The notes: generated by a model from the letters alone, not told the origin. A stretch of DNA of 64,000 nt from Pseudokordiimonas caeni (GCF_026719705.1 NZ_JAPPRR010000001.1:1857531-1921530); one strand, 5' to 3'; shown: positions 26,731 through 35,815, counted from the stretch's first letter. Translations and numbers: made by a program.

Positions 26731-27841
26731 GTTTCTCCGGGTCCTTCAGCGCGTCAAACGCGCCGGCGACGCCGTCAAGTCCCACCGTACCGGTGACGAG
26801 CGGTGAAGGATCGAGCCGACCAACGGCGATCATATGGAGCACGTCACGGAATTCGACCGGCGAATAGCCGAGCACAAAGCGGAGGTCGATTTCCTTGTGG
26901 ATGCCCATCGAAGGCTCGATCGTGTCGCTTTGCATGCAGACTCCGACCACAATGATCCGCGAGAAGAGAGGCGCACCCTCGATGATCGAATTCAACACGC
27001 CCGGCACGCCGACGCATTCGAAGATCACCGGCCGCTTGGGTGCGGCGCCCAATGCTTCAGCGATCCGCCAGACATGCCACCATGGCAATGGCAGCTTGCC
27101 GAGCACTTCTCGCGTGTCGAATGCAAGCTCGAACAGGCCCTGCAATTCGCCGACAAACCCGTAGGAACGCCAGTCCGCATAGGGGGATCCTTGCGCAGGA
27201 TCGATCACGATATCGGCGCCGCAGGCCTCGGCCAATTTGCGCCGGCCGGGCGAGAAATCGCTGGCGATGACCGTCTTCACACCGCGCGCCTTGAGGCCGC
27301 ATATCACGGCGAGCCCGATGGGGCCGCAACCGACGACAATCGCCACATCCTTCGCCTTGATCTCCGAACGGCGAATGGCGTGCCAGCCTACCGCCATCGG
27401 TTCGGTCAGCGCCGCCAGATCGGCAGAAAGGCCGTTCGGCACAGGGAACGCCAGCGAGGCGTCAACACATAAGCGTTCGGCATAGGCACCGTTCGTGCGC
27501 GGCGAAAAACCAATCATGTCAATTTCTGCCCCGTGCCGCATCACCGGCATGGCGACGACCCGTGTACCGGCACGAAAACCGCGCGATACGCCACCCCCGG
27601 CTTCCAGCACCTCACCGCAGAATTCATGACCGAACACGACCCGGTCATCCGGTCGCATGAAATTGTTGTAGCCTGCCCGCCGCACCAGATCTGCCCAGTG
27701 ACCGCAATCCTGCCGCGCGTGCAGATCGGACCCGCAAATGCCGCAGCGCTCGACCCGGAGCAGAAGTTGCCCCTGCTGTGGCACAGGATCGGCCATGGTC
27801 TCGACCGTCAATTTCCCGTTCTGGCAAACAACCGCCTTCAT
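26693..27841 (-). CDS. Zinc-dependent alcohol dehydrogenase family (MDR)
   Basis: This 382-residue medium-chain dehydrogenase has catalytic zinc ligands Cys36 (CGICGSDLH) and GHEFCGEV (His72, Glu73). A Rossmann domain follows with VAIVVGCGPIGLAVICGLKARG. The four-cysteine structural zinc lobe is absent; the region reads VVAMPVMRHGAEIDMIGFSP. The ATG at 27841 follows GGGGAGAG; the frame open to 27904 would enter operator D, which lies 57 bp upstream. It is the first gene of a three-gene minus-strand operon and oxidises an unknown alcohol. Confidence 0.9.
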   Translation of the reverse strand: MKAVVCQNGKLTVETMADPVPQQGQLLLRVERCGICGSDLHARQDCGHWADLVRRAGYNNFMRPDDRVVFGHEFCGEVLEAGGGVSRGFRAGTRVVAMPVMRHGAEIDMIGFSPRTNGAYAERLCVDASLAFPVPNGLSADLAALTEPMAVGWHAIRRSEIKAKDVAIVVGCGPIGLAVICGLKARGVKTVIASDFSPGRRKLAEACGADIVIDPAQGSPYADWRSYGFVGELQGLFELAFDTREVLGKLPLPWWHVWRIAEALGAAPKRPVIFECVGVPGVLNSIIEGAPLFSRIIVVGVCMQSDTIEPSMGIHKEIDLRFVLGYSPVEFRDVLHMIAVGRLDPSPLVTGTVGLDGVAGAFDALKDPEKHAKILVDPGHAG

Positions 27842-27898
27842 ACCCACTCTCCCCATCAGGCAGGGTCTGAGGATAATCGCTGCAGCACCGAAAGCATT

Positions 27899-27934
27899 TG
27901 CCATTTGGGGTCACGCTTTTGACTGGCGGGGACA
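27899..27934 (+). promoter_or_regulatory. AraC-type operator D, upstream of the ADH operon
   Basis: Half-sites TGCCATTTGGGGTCA (27899-27913) and TGACTGGCGGGGACA (27920-27934) begin 21 bp apart, with the same orientation to the gene as sites A to C. On the gene strand TGGCAA is followed 19 bp later by GATTAT, a possible promoter. The remaining 27935-28135 shows no gene that I can support. Confidence 0.78.
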
Positions 27935-28135
27935 GGTTGGCCCAGAAGCGCGTTATGATGTAAAGAGCGCCAAGGCCTTATCGAAATGCTCGCGTCATGT
28001 CCGGCGGCCCGACCTCAACAGGTTCCTGCCTCGTCCTCTATGTAGAAACTACCTGTTTCTGGACCAAGCTGATACTATCGATCCGGAAGGCGCCAGACAT
28101 GCTCGAGTCTTCGAGTTTGTAAAAACTCAAAAATT

Positions 28136-28180
28136 ATCAAATAAAATCAATAACTTAAAGTCATTGGTGCCCGCTGCCGG
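28136..28180. repeat. tRNA-proximal att-like direct repeat
   Basis: This is the right-hand copy of the 45-bp repeat (one mismatch to 12039-12083). It covers the last 16 bases of tRNA-Leu, including encoded CCA, plus 29 bases downstream of the tRNA. In an integrated element this is the junction on the tRNA side. Confidence 0.85.
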
Positions 28181-28251
28181 AATCGAACCGGCACGATGTT
28201 GCCATCGAGAGATTTTAAGTCTCTTGCGTCTACCAGTTTCGCCAAGCGGGC
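28165..28251 (-). tRNA. tRNA-Leu (anticodon UAA)
   Basis: The 87-nt class II tRNA folds on the minus strand with a 7-bp acceptor stem (GCCCGCT / AGCGGGC) and an anticodon stem AGAGA/TCTCT enclosing CTTAAAA, anticodon TAA. It has a long variable arm CGATGGCAACATCG and a T-arm GCCGGTTCGATTCCGGC. Discriminator A and CCA are encoded. It reads UUA leucine codons. Its 3' end is duplicated 16 kb away as an att-like repeat. Confidence 0.97.
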
Positions 28252-28417
28252 CCGTGGGTGGCAGATCGGTATCTCGCGTTATAGGGGCGGGATGCGCTTG
28301 CCGCAAACGTCAATTTATCTAAACCGCTGCCTGCACTTCTTTTGGGTTGCCTTGAGCCCCGTGCGAGGCCAAACTCGGCGCGATTTTCGAAGCCTTTTCA
28401 AGAAAGAAGCCCTCCCC

Positions 28418-29278
28418 GTGACCCGCGCCTATATCCTCACCCTTTCCTGCCCCGACCAGCCCGGCCTCGTGGCCGAGATTTCAGGCGTGCTGGCAGAGTG
28501 CGGTTGCACCATCACATCAAGCCACCAGTTTGGTGACGAGATTTCGGGCCGCTTCTTCATGCGCATAGCCTTCGCACCCCTCAAGGACGAGGTGACGGAA
28601 GATGGCCTGCGCGCCACCATCGCGCCGCACGCCGAAAAGTTCGGCATGGACTGGGCGTTGCATGACGCGAAAAAGCCGGCACGGGTGCTGATCCTCGTGT
28701 CGCGGTTCGATCACTGCCTGATGGATCTCCTCTATCGTCGCAAGCGGGGCGACCTTTTTATGGATGTGCCGGCCGTGGTGTCGAACCATATGGATGCCTA
28801 CCAGCTGACGGCGAGCTATAATGTGCCGTTCATCCATATGCCCGTGACGAAGGAAACGAAGGCCGCGCAGGAGGAGAAGCTTCTGGCGCTGGTGGAGGAC
28901 GAGAAGATCGACCTCATCGTCCTTGCCCGTTACATGCAGGTGCTGTCGGATGACACCTGCCGCAAGCTGGCCGGCCGGGTGATCAATATCCACCACAGCT
29001 TCCTGCCGAGCTTCAAGGGCGCCAAGCCCTATCATCAGGCCTACGACAAGGGCGTGAAGATCATCGGCGCCACCGCGCATTATGTGACGGCGGACCTCGA
29101 TGAAGGCCCGATCATCGAACAGAATGTGGCGCGCGTCAGCCATTCGCTGACGCCCGATGATCTCGTCTCGGTCGGCCGCGACGTCGAGCGGGTCACGCTC
29201 GCCGAAGCCGTGAAGCTGCACCTGCAGCACCGCGTGCTCCTGAATGGCAAACGCACGGTGATTTTCCGCGATCAGTAA
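28418..29278 (+). CDS. purU: Formyltetrahydrofolate deformylase
   Basis: This 286-residue PurU hydrolyses 10-formyl-THF to formate and THF, balancing one-carbon and purine pools. An ACT domain is at about 5-80 (YILTLSCPDQPGLVAEISGVLAECG). The formyltransferase-like domain contains NIHHSFLPSFKGA and ATAHYVTADLDEGPIIEQ with the catalytic His and Asp. The start is the GTG at 28418, giving the normal N-terminus and length; the longer frame runs back through the tRNA. It is monocistronic. Confidence 0.95.
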   Translation: MTRAYILTLSCPDQPGLVAEISGVLAECGCTITSSHQFGDEISGRFFMRIAFAPLKDEVTEDGLRATIAPHAEKFGMDWALHDAKKPARVLILVSRFDHCLMDLLYRRKRGDLFMDVPAVVSNHMDAYQLTASYNVPFIHMPVTKETKAAQEEKLLALVEDEKIDLIVLARYMQVLSDDTCRKLAGRVINIHHSFLPSFKGAKPYHQAYDKGVKIIGATAHYVTADLDEGPIIEQNVARVSHSLTPDDLVSVGRDVERVTLAEAVKLHLQHRVLLNGKRTVIFRDQ

Positions 29279-29323
29279 GGTGTGCGGCGAGGTCATTGCC
29301 TCGCCCGCCTTGGCCCACAAGCC

Positions 29324-29911
29324 TCAGGGCATGAACGTGCGGCGCGTCTGTCGGGTGATGTCCCGGATTTCGCACAGCATGAAGCGCGGCTCACCGCTGC
29401 CATCCAGGAAGGGCAGGAACAGGGCTTCCACATAAACCGCCGAACCATCGCGGATAAAAAGCGGGCCGGCCACGCGCATCGGCTTTGCCTTTTCCACCAC
29501 ATAATTATGGATGATGGTCGATTCCCGGATGCGGTTCGGGTATGGCCCGTCCGCCATCGTGCCGCCGCTTGCTTCCCAGCCGTAAAGCTCGGCCAATGCC
29601 GAGCCGAACACACGGATATAATAGTTTTCCGCCCCCAGGCTGCGCGGGTCGGTGATATCGCCGCCCTGGATTTCCATCCACATCAGATGCAGCAGATGAT
29701 CCTTCAGCCTGGCCGGGCTCATGGCTGTGCGCGGCGGCAAACCGCCTGCTTCCGCACAGGCTTCTTCATACTGCGCCAGCAATTTCAGAAGGCTTGGATG
29801 CTCCAGCCCGATCTGCATCGCATCCACATCCATTCGGATCTGGTCGTCATCGGCAATCTCGGGCTTGTCGTTGATACGCGCCCGTTCCTCGCCATAAGCT
29901 CTTTCAGTCAT
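29324..29911 (-). CDS. PAS_5-type PAS domain protein (copy 1)
   Basis: This 195-residue protein consists mainly of one PAS-like domain (about 50-185) of the alphaproteobacterial PAS_5 type. Visible parts are LPPRTAMSPARLKDHLLHLMWMEI, YYIRVFGSALAELYGWEASGG and a final PRFMLCEIRDITRQ. It has no output domain. ATG 29911 has AAGGA close by; 29929 is also open. It is a tandem paralogue of the next gene, with the same order of motifs. The ligand and partner are unknown. Confidence 0.82.
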   Translation of the reverse strand: MTERAYGEERARINDKPEIADDDQIRMDVDAMQIGLEHPSLLKLLAQYEEACAEAGGLPPRTAMSPARLKDHLLHLMWMEIQGGDITDPRSLGAENYYIRVFGSALAELYGWEASGGTMADGPYPNRIRESTIIHNYVVEKAKPMRVAGPLFIRDGSAVYVEALFLPFLDGSGEPRFMLCEIRDITRQTRRTFMP

Positions 29912-29986
29912 GCAATCCTTGTTCCCCATCGGCCACAGCGCGGCCCGTTCCCCTGCGGGCAGCGATAACCAACGGCGTCTCTCTCG

Positions 29987-30550
29987 TCAATGTGTTACGT
30001 CGTGGGCTTCGCCCAACAGGAAGCGCGGACGACCTTCGTCGTCAGCAAAGGGCATCAAGAGCGCCTCCAGATACATGGGCATGGTGTCACGCACCAGGAA
30101 CGGTCCCTTCACCCGGATCACATCGCGCATCTCGGCCGCGACCTTGACGCCAAGCACGGCAAGTTCCTTCGATTTTTCAAACGGGGCATCGGCAAGTGAC
30201 CTGCCGGTCATTTCCATGCCAACCATTTCCGCGAGCTGCGACCCGAAAACCCGGAAGCGCAGATCGCCGGGCCGGATGCTTTCCGGCTTCGACAGATCGT
30301 CGGTCAGGATTTCCATCCAGAAAATATAGGGCAAGTGTGCCTTCATCGCGGCCGGGCGCATGGCGGACCTGTGCGGCATGCCGCCCTGTTCTCCCTGCAA
30401 TGCCCGATAATGCGCGAGAATCGCCTGTAGCGAGGAATGACGTGGTGACACCGGCCGGGTTTCCAGCACGTTGCGGAACCACAGAAGCGCATTCTGCTCG
30501 TCAATGTCGGATAACCGCGCGCGCTCTGCTTCGTAAGCCATCAAATCCAT
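29987..30550 (-). CDS. PAS_5-type PAS domain protein (copy 2)
   Basis: This 187-residue paralogue of the adjacent gene has MPHRSAMRPAAMKAHLPYIFWMEIL, LRFRVFGSQLAEMVGMEMTGRSLAD and RPRFLLGEAHDVTH. Again there is a single PAS_5 domain and no output module. The 75-base gap between the two genes shows no terminator. The 294 bases upstream (30551-30844) contain no convincing gene; a 15-bp palindrome (30737-30751) lies there. Confidence 0.82.
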   Translation of the reverse strand: MDLMAYEAERARLSDIDEQNALLWFRNVLETRPVSPRHSSLQAILAHYRALQGEQGGMPHRSAMRPAAMKAHLPYIFWMEILTDDLSKPESIRPGDLRFRVFGSQLAEMVGMEMTGRSLADAPFEKSKELAVLGVKVAAEMRDVIRVKGPFLVRDTMPMYLEALLMPFADDEGRPRFLLGEAHDVTH

Positions 30551-30844
30551 ACCAATGCCTCAAAACAATTAGGACCGGTTGCCCGCCCTGTCCTTCACTG
30601 CCTGATGCCGGCGCCTTGTGGCTGTCTCAGCTGACAAGAATGCTATGGGCCGTTCTCCGGCTCAGCAAGCCGGATTTATCGTTAACGTGTGACAATCTGA
30701 CATTCGCTTTGGGTTAAATGACTTACGAGATCAAAAGTCAGCGCCGCTGACACAAGGCAAGCTCGAGTCCTGCCCCCCAGGCATCAGGATCTGAAGATGA
30801 AAGAGATTCGCAGTCGCCTATAACGTCGGTTTAGGCAACCGGGG

Positions 30845-31594
30845 TCAGGCGGTGACTTCCTCGAACCGCAGCCCTTGCCCCTCGCAGTAAGAGATGAGGG
30901 CCGCGATCACCGCGTCGATCTGCACCGCATCCGGCCCACGTGCCACAATCTGGGCACCGCCACCGGTGTTTGAGAAGAAGGGATAGCTGCCGATCGACAC
31001 CGCCGGATGGGCCTCCTGGATGCGCGACAGGGGATCGGCAAGCGCGCTTTCCGCCGTGAAGATCGTCACCGTGCGGCTGATGATCTTGTGGCCGCCCTTC
31101 AGGCGCGGGCGGATGCCTTCGAGCATCGCCTGCATGATCAGCGGCACACCGGCCATCACGAACACATTGCCAATCTGGAAGCCCGGCGCGATGGAGACGG
31201 GATTGTCGATGAGCGTGGCGCCTTCCGGCACGCGGGTCATGCGCTGGCGGGCTTCGGTGAATTTCTCGGCGCCGTAATGGGCAAGCAACCGGGCATAGGC
31301 CTCAGGATGCTTGATCACCGGCAGGCCGAAGGCCGCTGCCACACTTTCTGCCGTGATATCGTCGTGCGTCGGCCCGATGCCGCCCGTGGTGAAGACATAG
31401 TCGAACCGGGCCCGCAGCGCATTCACCGCCGCCACGATATCTGCCGTCACATCGGAAACGACCCGCACCTCGCCAAGCTGGATGCCGATCTCGTTCAGCC
31501 ACTTGGCAAGATAGGCAAGATTGCTGTCCTGCGTGCGGCCGGAAAGGATTTCATCCCCGATGATGACAAGGGCGGCAAGGACCTGCTGGCTCAT
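30845..31594 (-). CDS. CinA-N/MoCF-like molybdopterin-binding domain protein
   Basis: This 249-residue stand-alone MoCF_biosynth domain has ALVIIGDEILSGRTQDSNLAYLAKWLNEIG and DYVFTTGGIGPTHDDITAESVA, the N-terminal domain type of CinA. The C-terminal nicotinamide-nucleotide deamidase domain of full CinA is missing. Such short forms are common in alphaproteobacteria; they may act as ADP-ribose or nucleotide pyrophosphatases, although this is not proven here. It begins 4 bases after the GGDEF-like gene stops. Confidence 0.88.
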   Translation of the reverse strand: MSQQVLAALVIIGDEILSGRTQDSNLAYLAKWLNEIGIQLGEVRVVSDVTADIVAAVNALRARFDYVFTTGGIGPTHDDITAESVAAAFGLPVIKHPEAYARLLAHYGAEKFTEARQRMTRVPEGATLIDNPVSIAPGFQIGNVFVMAGVPLIMQAMLEGIRPRLKGGHKIISRTVTIFTAESALADPLSRIQEAHPAVSIGSYPFFSNTGGGAQIVARGPDAVQIDAVIAALISYCEGQGLRFEEVTA

Positions 31595-31598
31595 ATAT

Positions 31599-32117
31599 TC
31601 ATTCCGTTACAACCATTTCAATCTGATGCTTGCCGGGGCCCATATGGCGGGCATCTGTTGCCAGTTCATGCGCGTGGGCAAGCCTGTCTTCAACACTGCC
31701 CTCCCTCGACACGCTGACCCCGGCATTGAGCACGGCGCGCACCACGCCGTTCGGTGTGCTCACCTCCGCCGCTTCAAGGCGCGTCATCAGGTGGGCAAAA
31801 TAGGTATTCACGAAGCTCGGGTCCATATCCGTCATCAGAAGGGCGAAGGCGCCGTCCGATACCCGTGCTACCACGTCGCTCGCCCTCGTGTGAAGGGCAA
31901 GGATCGAGGCGACGGCGCGCACCAGCGTATCGGCCGCCTCGTCGCCTTCCGTTGCCCTGACGGCTTTCAGGTTCGCGATCTCGATCCGCGCGAACACCGC
32001 CTGGCGTGCGCGGCGCTGCAGATTTGCGAACATCACTTCAGCCAGATCCTCGAACGACAACATATTCCTGAGCCCGGTCAGACTATCCCGAACCATCGTA
32101 TCCCTGCCTACCGACAT
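31599..32117 (-). CDS. Degenerate GGDEF-domain protein
   Basis: This 172-residue protein is one GGDEF fold. RDSLTGLRNMLSFEDL matches the D(S/P)LTGLxNR start, but the GGDEF signature is replaced by RVSDGAFALLM, so diguanylate cyclase activity is unlikely. It could bind nucleotide or act as a scaffold. ATG 32117 follows AGGGG; the frame opens further, to 32207, without a good RBS. It forms an operon with the CinA-like gene and diverges from the AhpD-like gene. Confidence 0.78.
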   Translation of the reverse strand: MSVGRDTMVRDSLTGLRNMLSFEDLAEVMFANLQRRARQAVFARIEIANLKAVRATEGDEAADTLVRAVASILALHTRASDVVARVSDGAFALLMTDMDPSFVNTYFAHLMTRLEAAEVSTPNGVVRAVLNAGVSVSREGSVEDRLAHAHELATDARHMGPGKHQIEMVVTE

Positions 32118-32265
32118 AAACCCCTGCCCCTTCTGGCTTCCGGCCCCTGCGACAGGATTCCCGCAAGGCAACAGCCGCGCAAGAGATTTCCTGCGACATT
32201 TCGTCAATTGCGATCAATCGTGCGGCATGGTCTGATGTCGGCAGGATCAAACAGGAGAAACGGCA

Positions 32266-32610
32266 ATGACCAAAGCCTACAAGGACATCACCGGCGACAT
32301 CCTCACCTATATGAAGGAAATCCGGAAGGAGACCCCCGCCCTTTCCGAAGCTTTCATGGCCATGAACACCGCCGCCTTCGGTGACGGCGAGGTCGAAAAG
32401 AAAACCAAGGAAATGATTGCGCTGGCCATCGGCGTGGCCACCCACTGCGATGGCTGCATCGGCTTCCATGCCAAGGCGCTTGTCAAGCTTGGCGCCAGCC
32501 GCAAGGAAGTGGCCGAAGTGCTGGGCGTGGCCGTCCAGATGGGCGGCGGACCTGCCATGATGTATGCGGCAGATGCCCTGAGGGCCTATGACGAATTTGC
32601 GGCGGGCTGA
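32266..32610 (+). CDS. AhpD-like / carboxymuconolactone decarboxylase family protein
   Basis: This 114-residue all-helical protein has the redox CxxC motif in HCDGCIGFHAKALVKLGASRKEVAE, the AhpD-like peroxidase pattern, including the His three residues after the second Cys. It probably takes part in peroxide defence or thiol relay. RBS AGGAGAAA precedes ATG 32266. It is single, convergent with purB. Confidence 0.9.
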   Translation: MTKAYKDITGDILTYMKEIRKETPALSEAFMAMNTAAFGDGEVEKKTKEMIALAIGVATHCDGCIGFHAKALVKLGASRKEVAEVLGVAVQMGGGPAMMYAADALRAYDEFAAG

Positions 32611-32645
32611 TCACCGGCCCACCGCAATCCGGAATATCTAGCGGA

Positions 32646-33947
32646 TCACGCGCCGAAGACGCGGCGGAAGATCGTGTCCACATGCTTGGTGTGATAGTCC
32701 ATGTTGAAAAGCTCCTCGAGCTCGGCAACAGGGACTTTCGCGGTGACGGTTTCGTCTTCCTTCAGAAGATCAAGAAGGTGGACGGCACCTTTCGATTCCC
32801 AGACTTTCATGGCGTTGCGCTGCACGAGGCGGTAGCTGTCCTCGCGGCTCACACCGGCTTGCGTCAGTGCGAGCAGCACGCGCTGGCTGTTCGGCAGGCC
32901 GCCGAGCTTGTTCATGTTATCGAGCATGTTTTCGGGATAGACGACGAGGTTGTCCATCACGTTCGTCAGACGCGCCAGCGAGAAATCGAGGGCGACGGTG
33001 GCGTCGGGGCCGATGTTGCGCTCGACGGACGAGTGGCTGATATCGCGCTCGTGCCAGAGCGCGACGTTTTCCATCGCCGGGATGGCGAAGGCGCGGATGA
33101 GGCGGGCTTGGCCCGTCAGGTTTTCAGTGAGGATCGGGTTGCGTTTGTGCGGCATGGCCGACGAGCCCTTCTGGCCGGCCGAGAAATATTCCTCGGCTTC
33201 CAGAACCTCGGTGCGCTGCAGATGACGCACTTCTACCGACAGCCGCTCGATGCACGAAGCCACAACCGCGAGTGTGGCGAAATACATGGCATGGCGGTCA
33301 CGCGGGATCACCTGCGTCGACACCGGCTCGGGCTTCAGGCCAAGCGCCTCGGCCACATGCTCTTCCACGCGCGGATCAATGTTGGCGAAGGTGCCGACAG
33401 CGCCCGAGATCGCACAGGTCGCGACTTCCTCGCGGGCGTTGATCATACGGGTGCGGCAACGATCGAACTCGGCATAGGCCTGCGCGAGCTTGAGGCCGAA
33501 GGTCACGGGCTCGGCATGAATGCCGTGGCTGCGGCCGATGCAGATCGTGTCCTTGTGCTCGTATGCACGGCGCTTCAGCACAACGAGAAGCTTGTCGAGG
33601 TCTTCGATGATAAGGTCAGCGGCGCGAACGAGCTGAATATTGAAGCAGGTGTCGAGCACGTCCGACGAGGTCATGCCCTGATGCACGAAGCGGGCTTCGT
33701 CGCCCACATGTTCGGCAAGGTTCGTGAGAAAAGCGATCACGTCGTGCTTCACTTCGCGCTCGATCTCGTCGATGCGGTCGATTTCCCACGCACCGCGCTC
33801 CCACACGGCCTTGGCAGCAGAAGCGGGAATGACACCGAGCTTCGCCTGCGCGTCGCACGCATGGGCCTCGATCTCGAACCAGATACGGAAGCGGGCCTCC
33901 GGTTCCCAGATTGCAGCCATTTGCGGGCGGGTATAGCGCGGGATCAT
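32646..33947 (-). CDS. purB: Adenylosuccinate lyase
   Basis: This 433-residue PurB of the fumarase/aspartase superfamily releases fumarate from SAICAR and adenylosuccinate in purine synthesis. The signature loop GSSAMPHKRNPI with the catalytic Ser is present, together with TSSDVLDTCFNIQL and GRSHGIHAEPVTFGLKLA. The length is typical. It is monocistronic. Confidence 0.97.
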   Translation of the reverse strand: MIPRYTRPQMAAIWEPEARFRIWFEIEAHACDAQAKLGVIPASAAKAVWERGAWEIDRIDEIEREVKHDVIAFLTNLAEHVGDEARFVHQGMTSSDVLDTCFNIQLVRAADLIIEDLDKLLVVLKRRAYEHKDTICIGRSHGIHAEPVTFGLKLAQAYAEFDRCRTRMINAREEVATCAISGAVGTFANIDPRVEEHVAEALGLKPEPVSTQVIPRDRHAMYFATLAVVASCIERLSVEVRHLQRTEVLEAEEYFSAGQKGSSAMPHKRNPILTENLTGQARLIRAFAIPAMENVALWHERDISHSSVERNIGPDATVALDFSLARLTNVMDNLVVYPENMLDNMNKLGGLPNSQRVLLALTQAGVSREDSYRLVQRNAMKVWESKGAVHLLDLLKEDETVTAKVPVAELEELFNMDYHTKHVDTIFRRVFGA

Positions 33948-34089
33948 CGGCGGGCTCCTTCACAGATTTCAGGCGGGGAAAGCGTTTCGCCGCGTGCGAT
34001 ACCAGAAACCGGGCCATTCGGCAAGGCTGCCGCTTGACAGGCGCGCCCTGCGGTCCGAGCATGCCGCCTGCAGATTTAAGGAGACATCG

Positions 34090-35373
34090 ATGCGCCGTTC
34101 ATTGCTTGCCGCCCTTCTCGCCTTCTCGAGCATCGCCCAGGCTGACGATTATCTGATCGAAAAGGCGAATGTGCTGATCTCCCCCATCGAGGCCGCACCC
34201 GAGGGCACCAAGGTGCTCATCAAAAACGACAGGATCGTCGCTGTAGGCCCCAACATTGCCGTTCCTGCTGGCGTCCGCCGGATCGATGGCAGCGGCAAAT
34301 GGCTGATGCCGGGGCTGACGGAGATGCATGCCCACCTGCCGCGCGGCGGTGCGGAAGAAACCGAAACGCAGGAAACGCTGTTCCTGTATCTCGCCGGCGG
34401 CGTCACCACGGTACGTGGCATGCTCGGCGCCCCCGAACAGTTCAATGTACGCGACGCCATCAAGCGCGGCGATATTGCCGGCCCTACCTTCTATCTCGCA
34501 GCCCCGAGCCTGAACGGTGACAGCGTACGCAGCGCTGATGAAGGCCGCGAAAAGGTGGCAGCCTATGCCGACGAGGGCTGGGACCTTCTGAAAATCCATC
34601 CGGGGCTCAGCCTTGCCGAATATCAGGCGGTCGCCGAGGCGGCGAAAGAGAAAGGCATCCGTCTTGGCGGCCATGTGCCACAGGATGTGGGTATCCTGAA
34701 CGCGCTGGCGGCCGGGCAGTCCTCCATTGACCATATGGACGGTTATATCTTCTGGCTCGGCGGGCAAGACCACGTGCTGACCGACGATGAACTCGCAGAG
34801 GCCGTGAAGGTGACGCTACAATCCGGCACCGTGATTGTGCCGACGCAGGCGCTGTTCAACCTCTTGCGCTCCGGCGGTGACAAGGAAGCCCTGCTGGCAC
34901 GCCCCGAAAACCGCTATATGCGACCCGATCTAGTGAAAGCATGGGGCGCGACCGTTGACCAGATCGCGCTTGCCGCCAACGCCCAGATCGCCCCGAACCG
35001 CGACCGGCTCCTCAAGGCCTTTGCGGACGGCGGGGTGAAGATCGCGCTTGGCTCCGATGCGCCGCAAATCTTCTCTGTCCCCGGCTTTTCGATCGTGCGG
35101 GAGATTGAGGCCATGCGACATGCGGGCATGACAGATGCGCAAATTCTGGAAGCAGCACTTACCGTGCCTGCCGCCTATTTCAAGGATCAGGATTGCTTCG
35201 GCGTGGTGAAAGCAACCTGCCGGGCTGACCTCATCCTTGTGGACGTCGACCCGCGCAGCGACGCCATGGCGATGACCCGGCTTTCGGGCGTGATGGCAGC
35301 CGGGCGCTGGTACAGCCGCGAACGGATCGACAGCGAACTCGCCCTCATCGCCGAGCGCCACGCTAGCGAGTAA
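34090..35373 (+). CDS. Amidohydrolase family protein, exported
   Basis: This 427-residue protein has a signal peptide (MRRSLLAALLAFSSIAQADD). The amidohydrolase metal motif MPGLTEMHAHLPRGG (HxH) follows, with GGHVPQD, SIDHMDG and ALGSDAPQ providing further His and Asp ligands. The family includes imidazolonepropionase-like and prolidase-like exported enzymes. ATG 34090 follows AAGGAGACATCG. The 3' end overlaps the convergent NUDIX gene by 11 bases. The substrate is unknown. Confidence 0.88.
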   Translation: MRRSLLAALLAFSSIAQADDYLIEKANVLISPIEAAPEGTKVLIKNDRIVAVGPNIAVPAGVRRIDGSGKWLMPGLTEMHAHLPRGGAEETETQETLFLYLAGGVTTVRGMLGAPEQFNVRDAIKRGDIAGPTFYLAAPSLNGDSVRSADEGREKVAAYADEGWDLLKIHPGLSLAEYQAVAEAAKEKGIRLGGHVPQDVGILNALAAGQSSIDHMDGYIFWLGGQDHVLTDDELAEAVKVTLQSGTVIVPTQALFNLLRSGGDKEALLARPENRYMRPDLVKAWGATVDQIALAANAQIAPNRDRLLKAFADGGVKIALGSDAPQIFSVPGFSIVREIEAMRHAGMTDAQILEAALTVPAAYFKDQDCFGVVKATCRADLILVDVDPRSDAMAMTRLSGVMAAGRWYSRERIDSELALIAERHASE

Positions 35374-35815
35374 GCGCTTCCAGCACCGCCCGGCATTGGC
35401 CCAAGCTGAATTGCAGATTCATGGCTTCATGGATATGCACGAAGCCACCCCATTCATGCTCGTCGGAAAGCTGGATTTTCGCCTTGGCCGACTTGTTTTC
35501 GAAATCGCTCCTGAAAACGATGAAAAGCCGGTTGCCGTTCACATGGTGCGTCTTCACCCATGAGGTCACCATCTCGATGGGGCCGAGCTTGAGGCCGGTT
35601 TCTTCCATAACCTCGCGGCACAGGGCTTCCTCGATCGTTTCCCCCGCATCCACCTTGCCGCCGGGCAGGTCGTGGGCCCCACCGGTTTTCTTCAAGACCA
35701 GCACCCGCCGGTCGGAAGACACGATCACCGCCTTCACGGTGACCGGCAGGCGCGCTGCCATCAGATGCGGGAAGCGTCGGCCCAGCTGGCGAACCACAAG
35801 CGACTTCAGCACCAT
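35363..35815 (-). CDS. NUDIX hydrolase
   Basis: This 150-residue protein has a complete Nudix box: GGKVDAGETIEEALCREVMEETGL (Gx5Ex7REUxEExGU). It hydrolyses a nucleoside diphosphate linked to another moiety, possibly for nucleotide clean-up. The start shares one base with the radC stop, so it is coupled to radC. Confidence 0.9.
   Translation of the reverse strand: MVLKSLVVRQLGRRFPHLMAARLPVTVKAVIVSSDRRVLVLKKTGGAHDLPGGKVDAGETIEEALCREVMEETGLKLGPIEMVTSWVKTHHVNGNRLFIVFRSDFENKSAKAKIQLSDEHEWGGFVHIHEAMNLQFSLGQCRAVLEALTR

Noticed and set aside
27738..28322. Open frame reading across the tRNA complement (VPAAGIEPARCC)
   Set aside because: This is the well-known spurious peptide from translating the antisense of a tRNA gene; no integrase motifs precede it.
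30737..30751. GTCAGCGCCGCTGAC palindrome as an operator or terminator
   Set aside because: It has no T-run, is not near a clear promoter, and occurs once.
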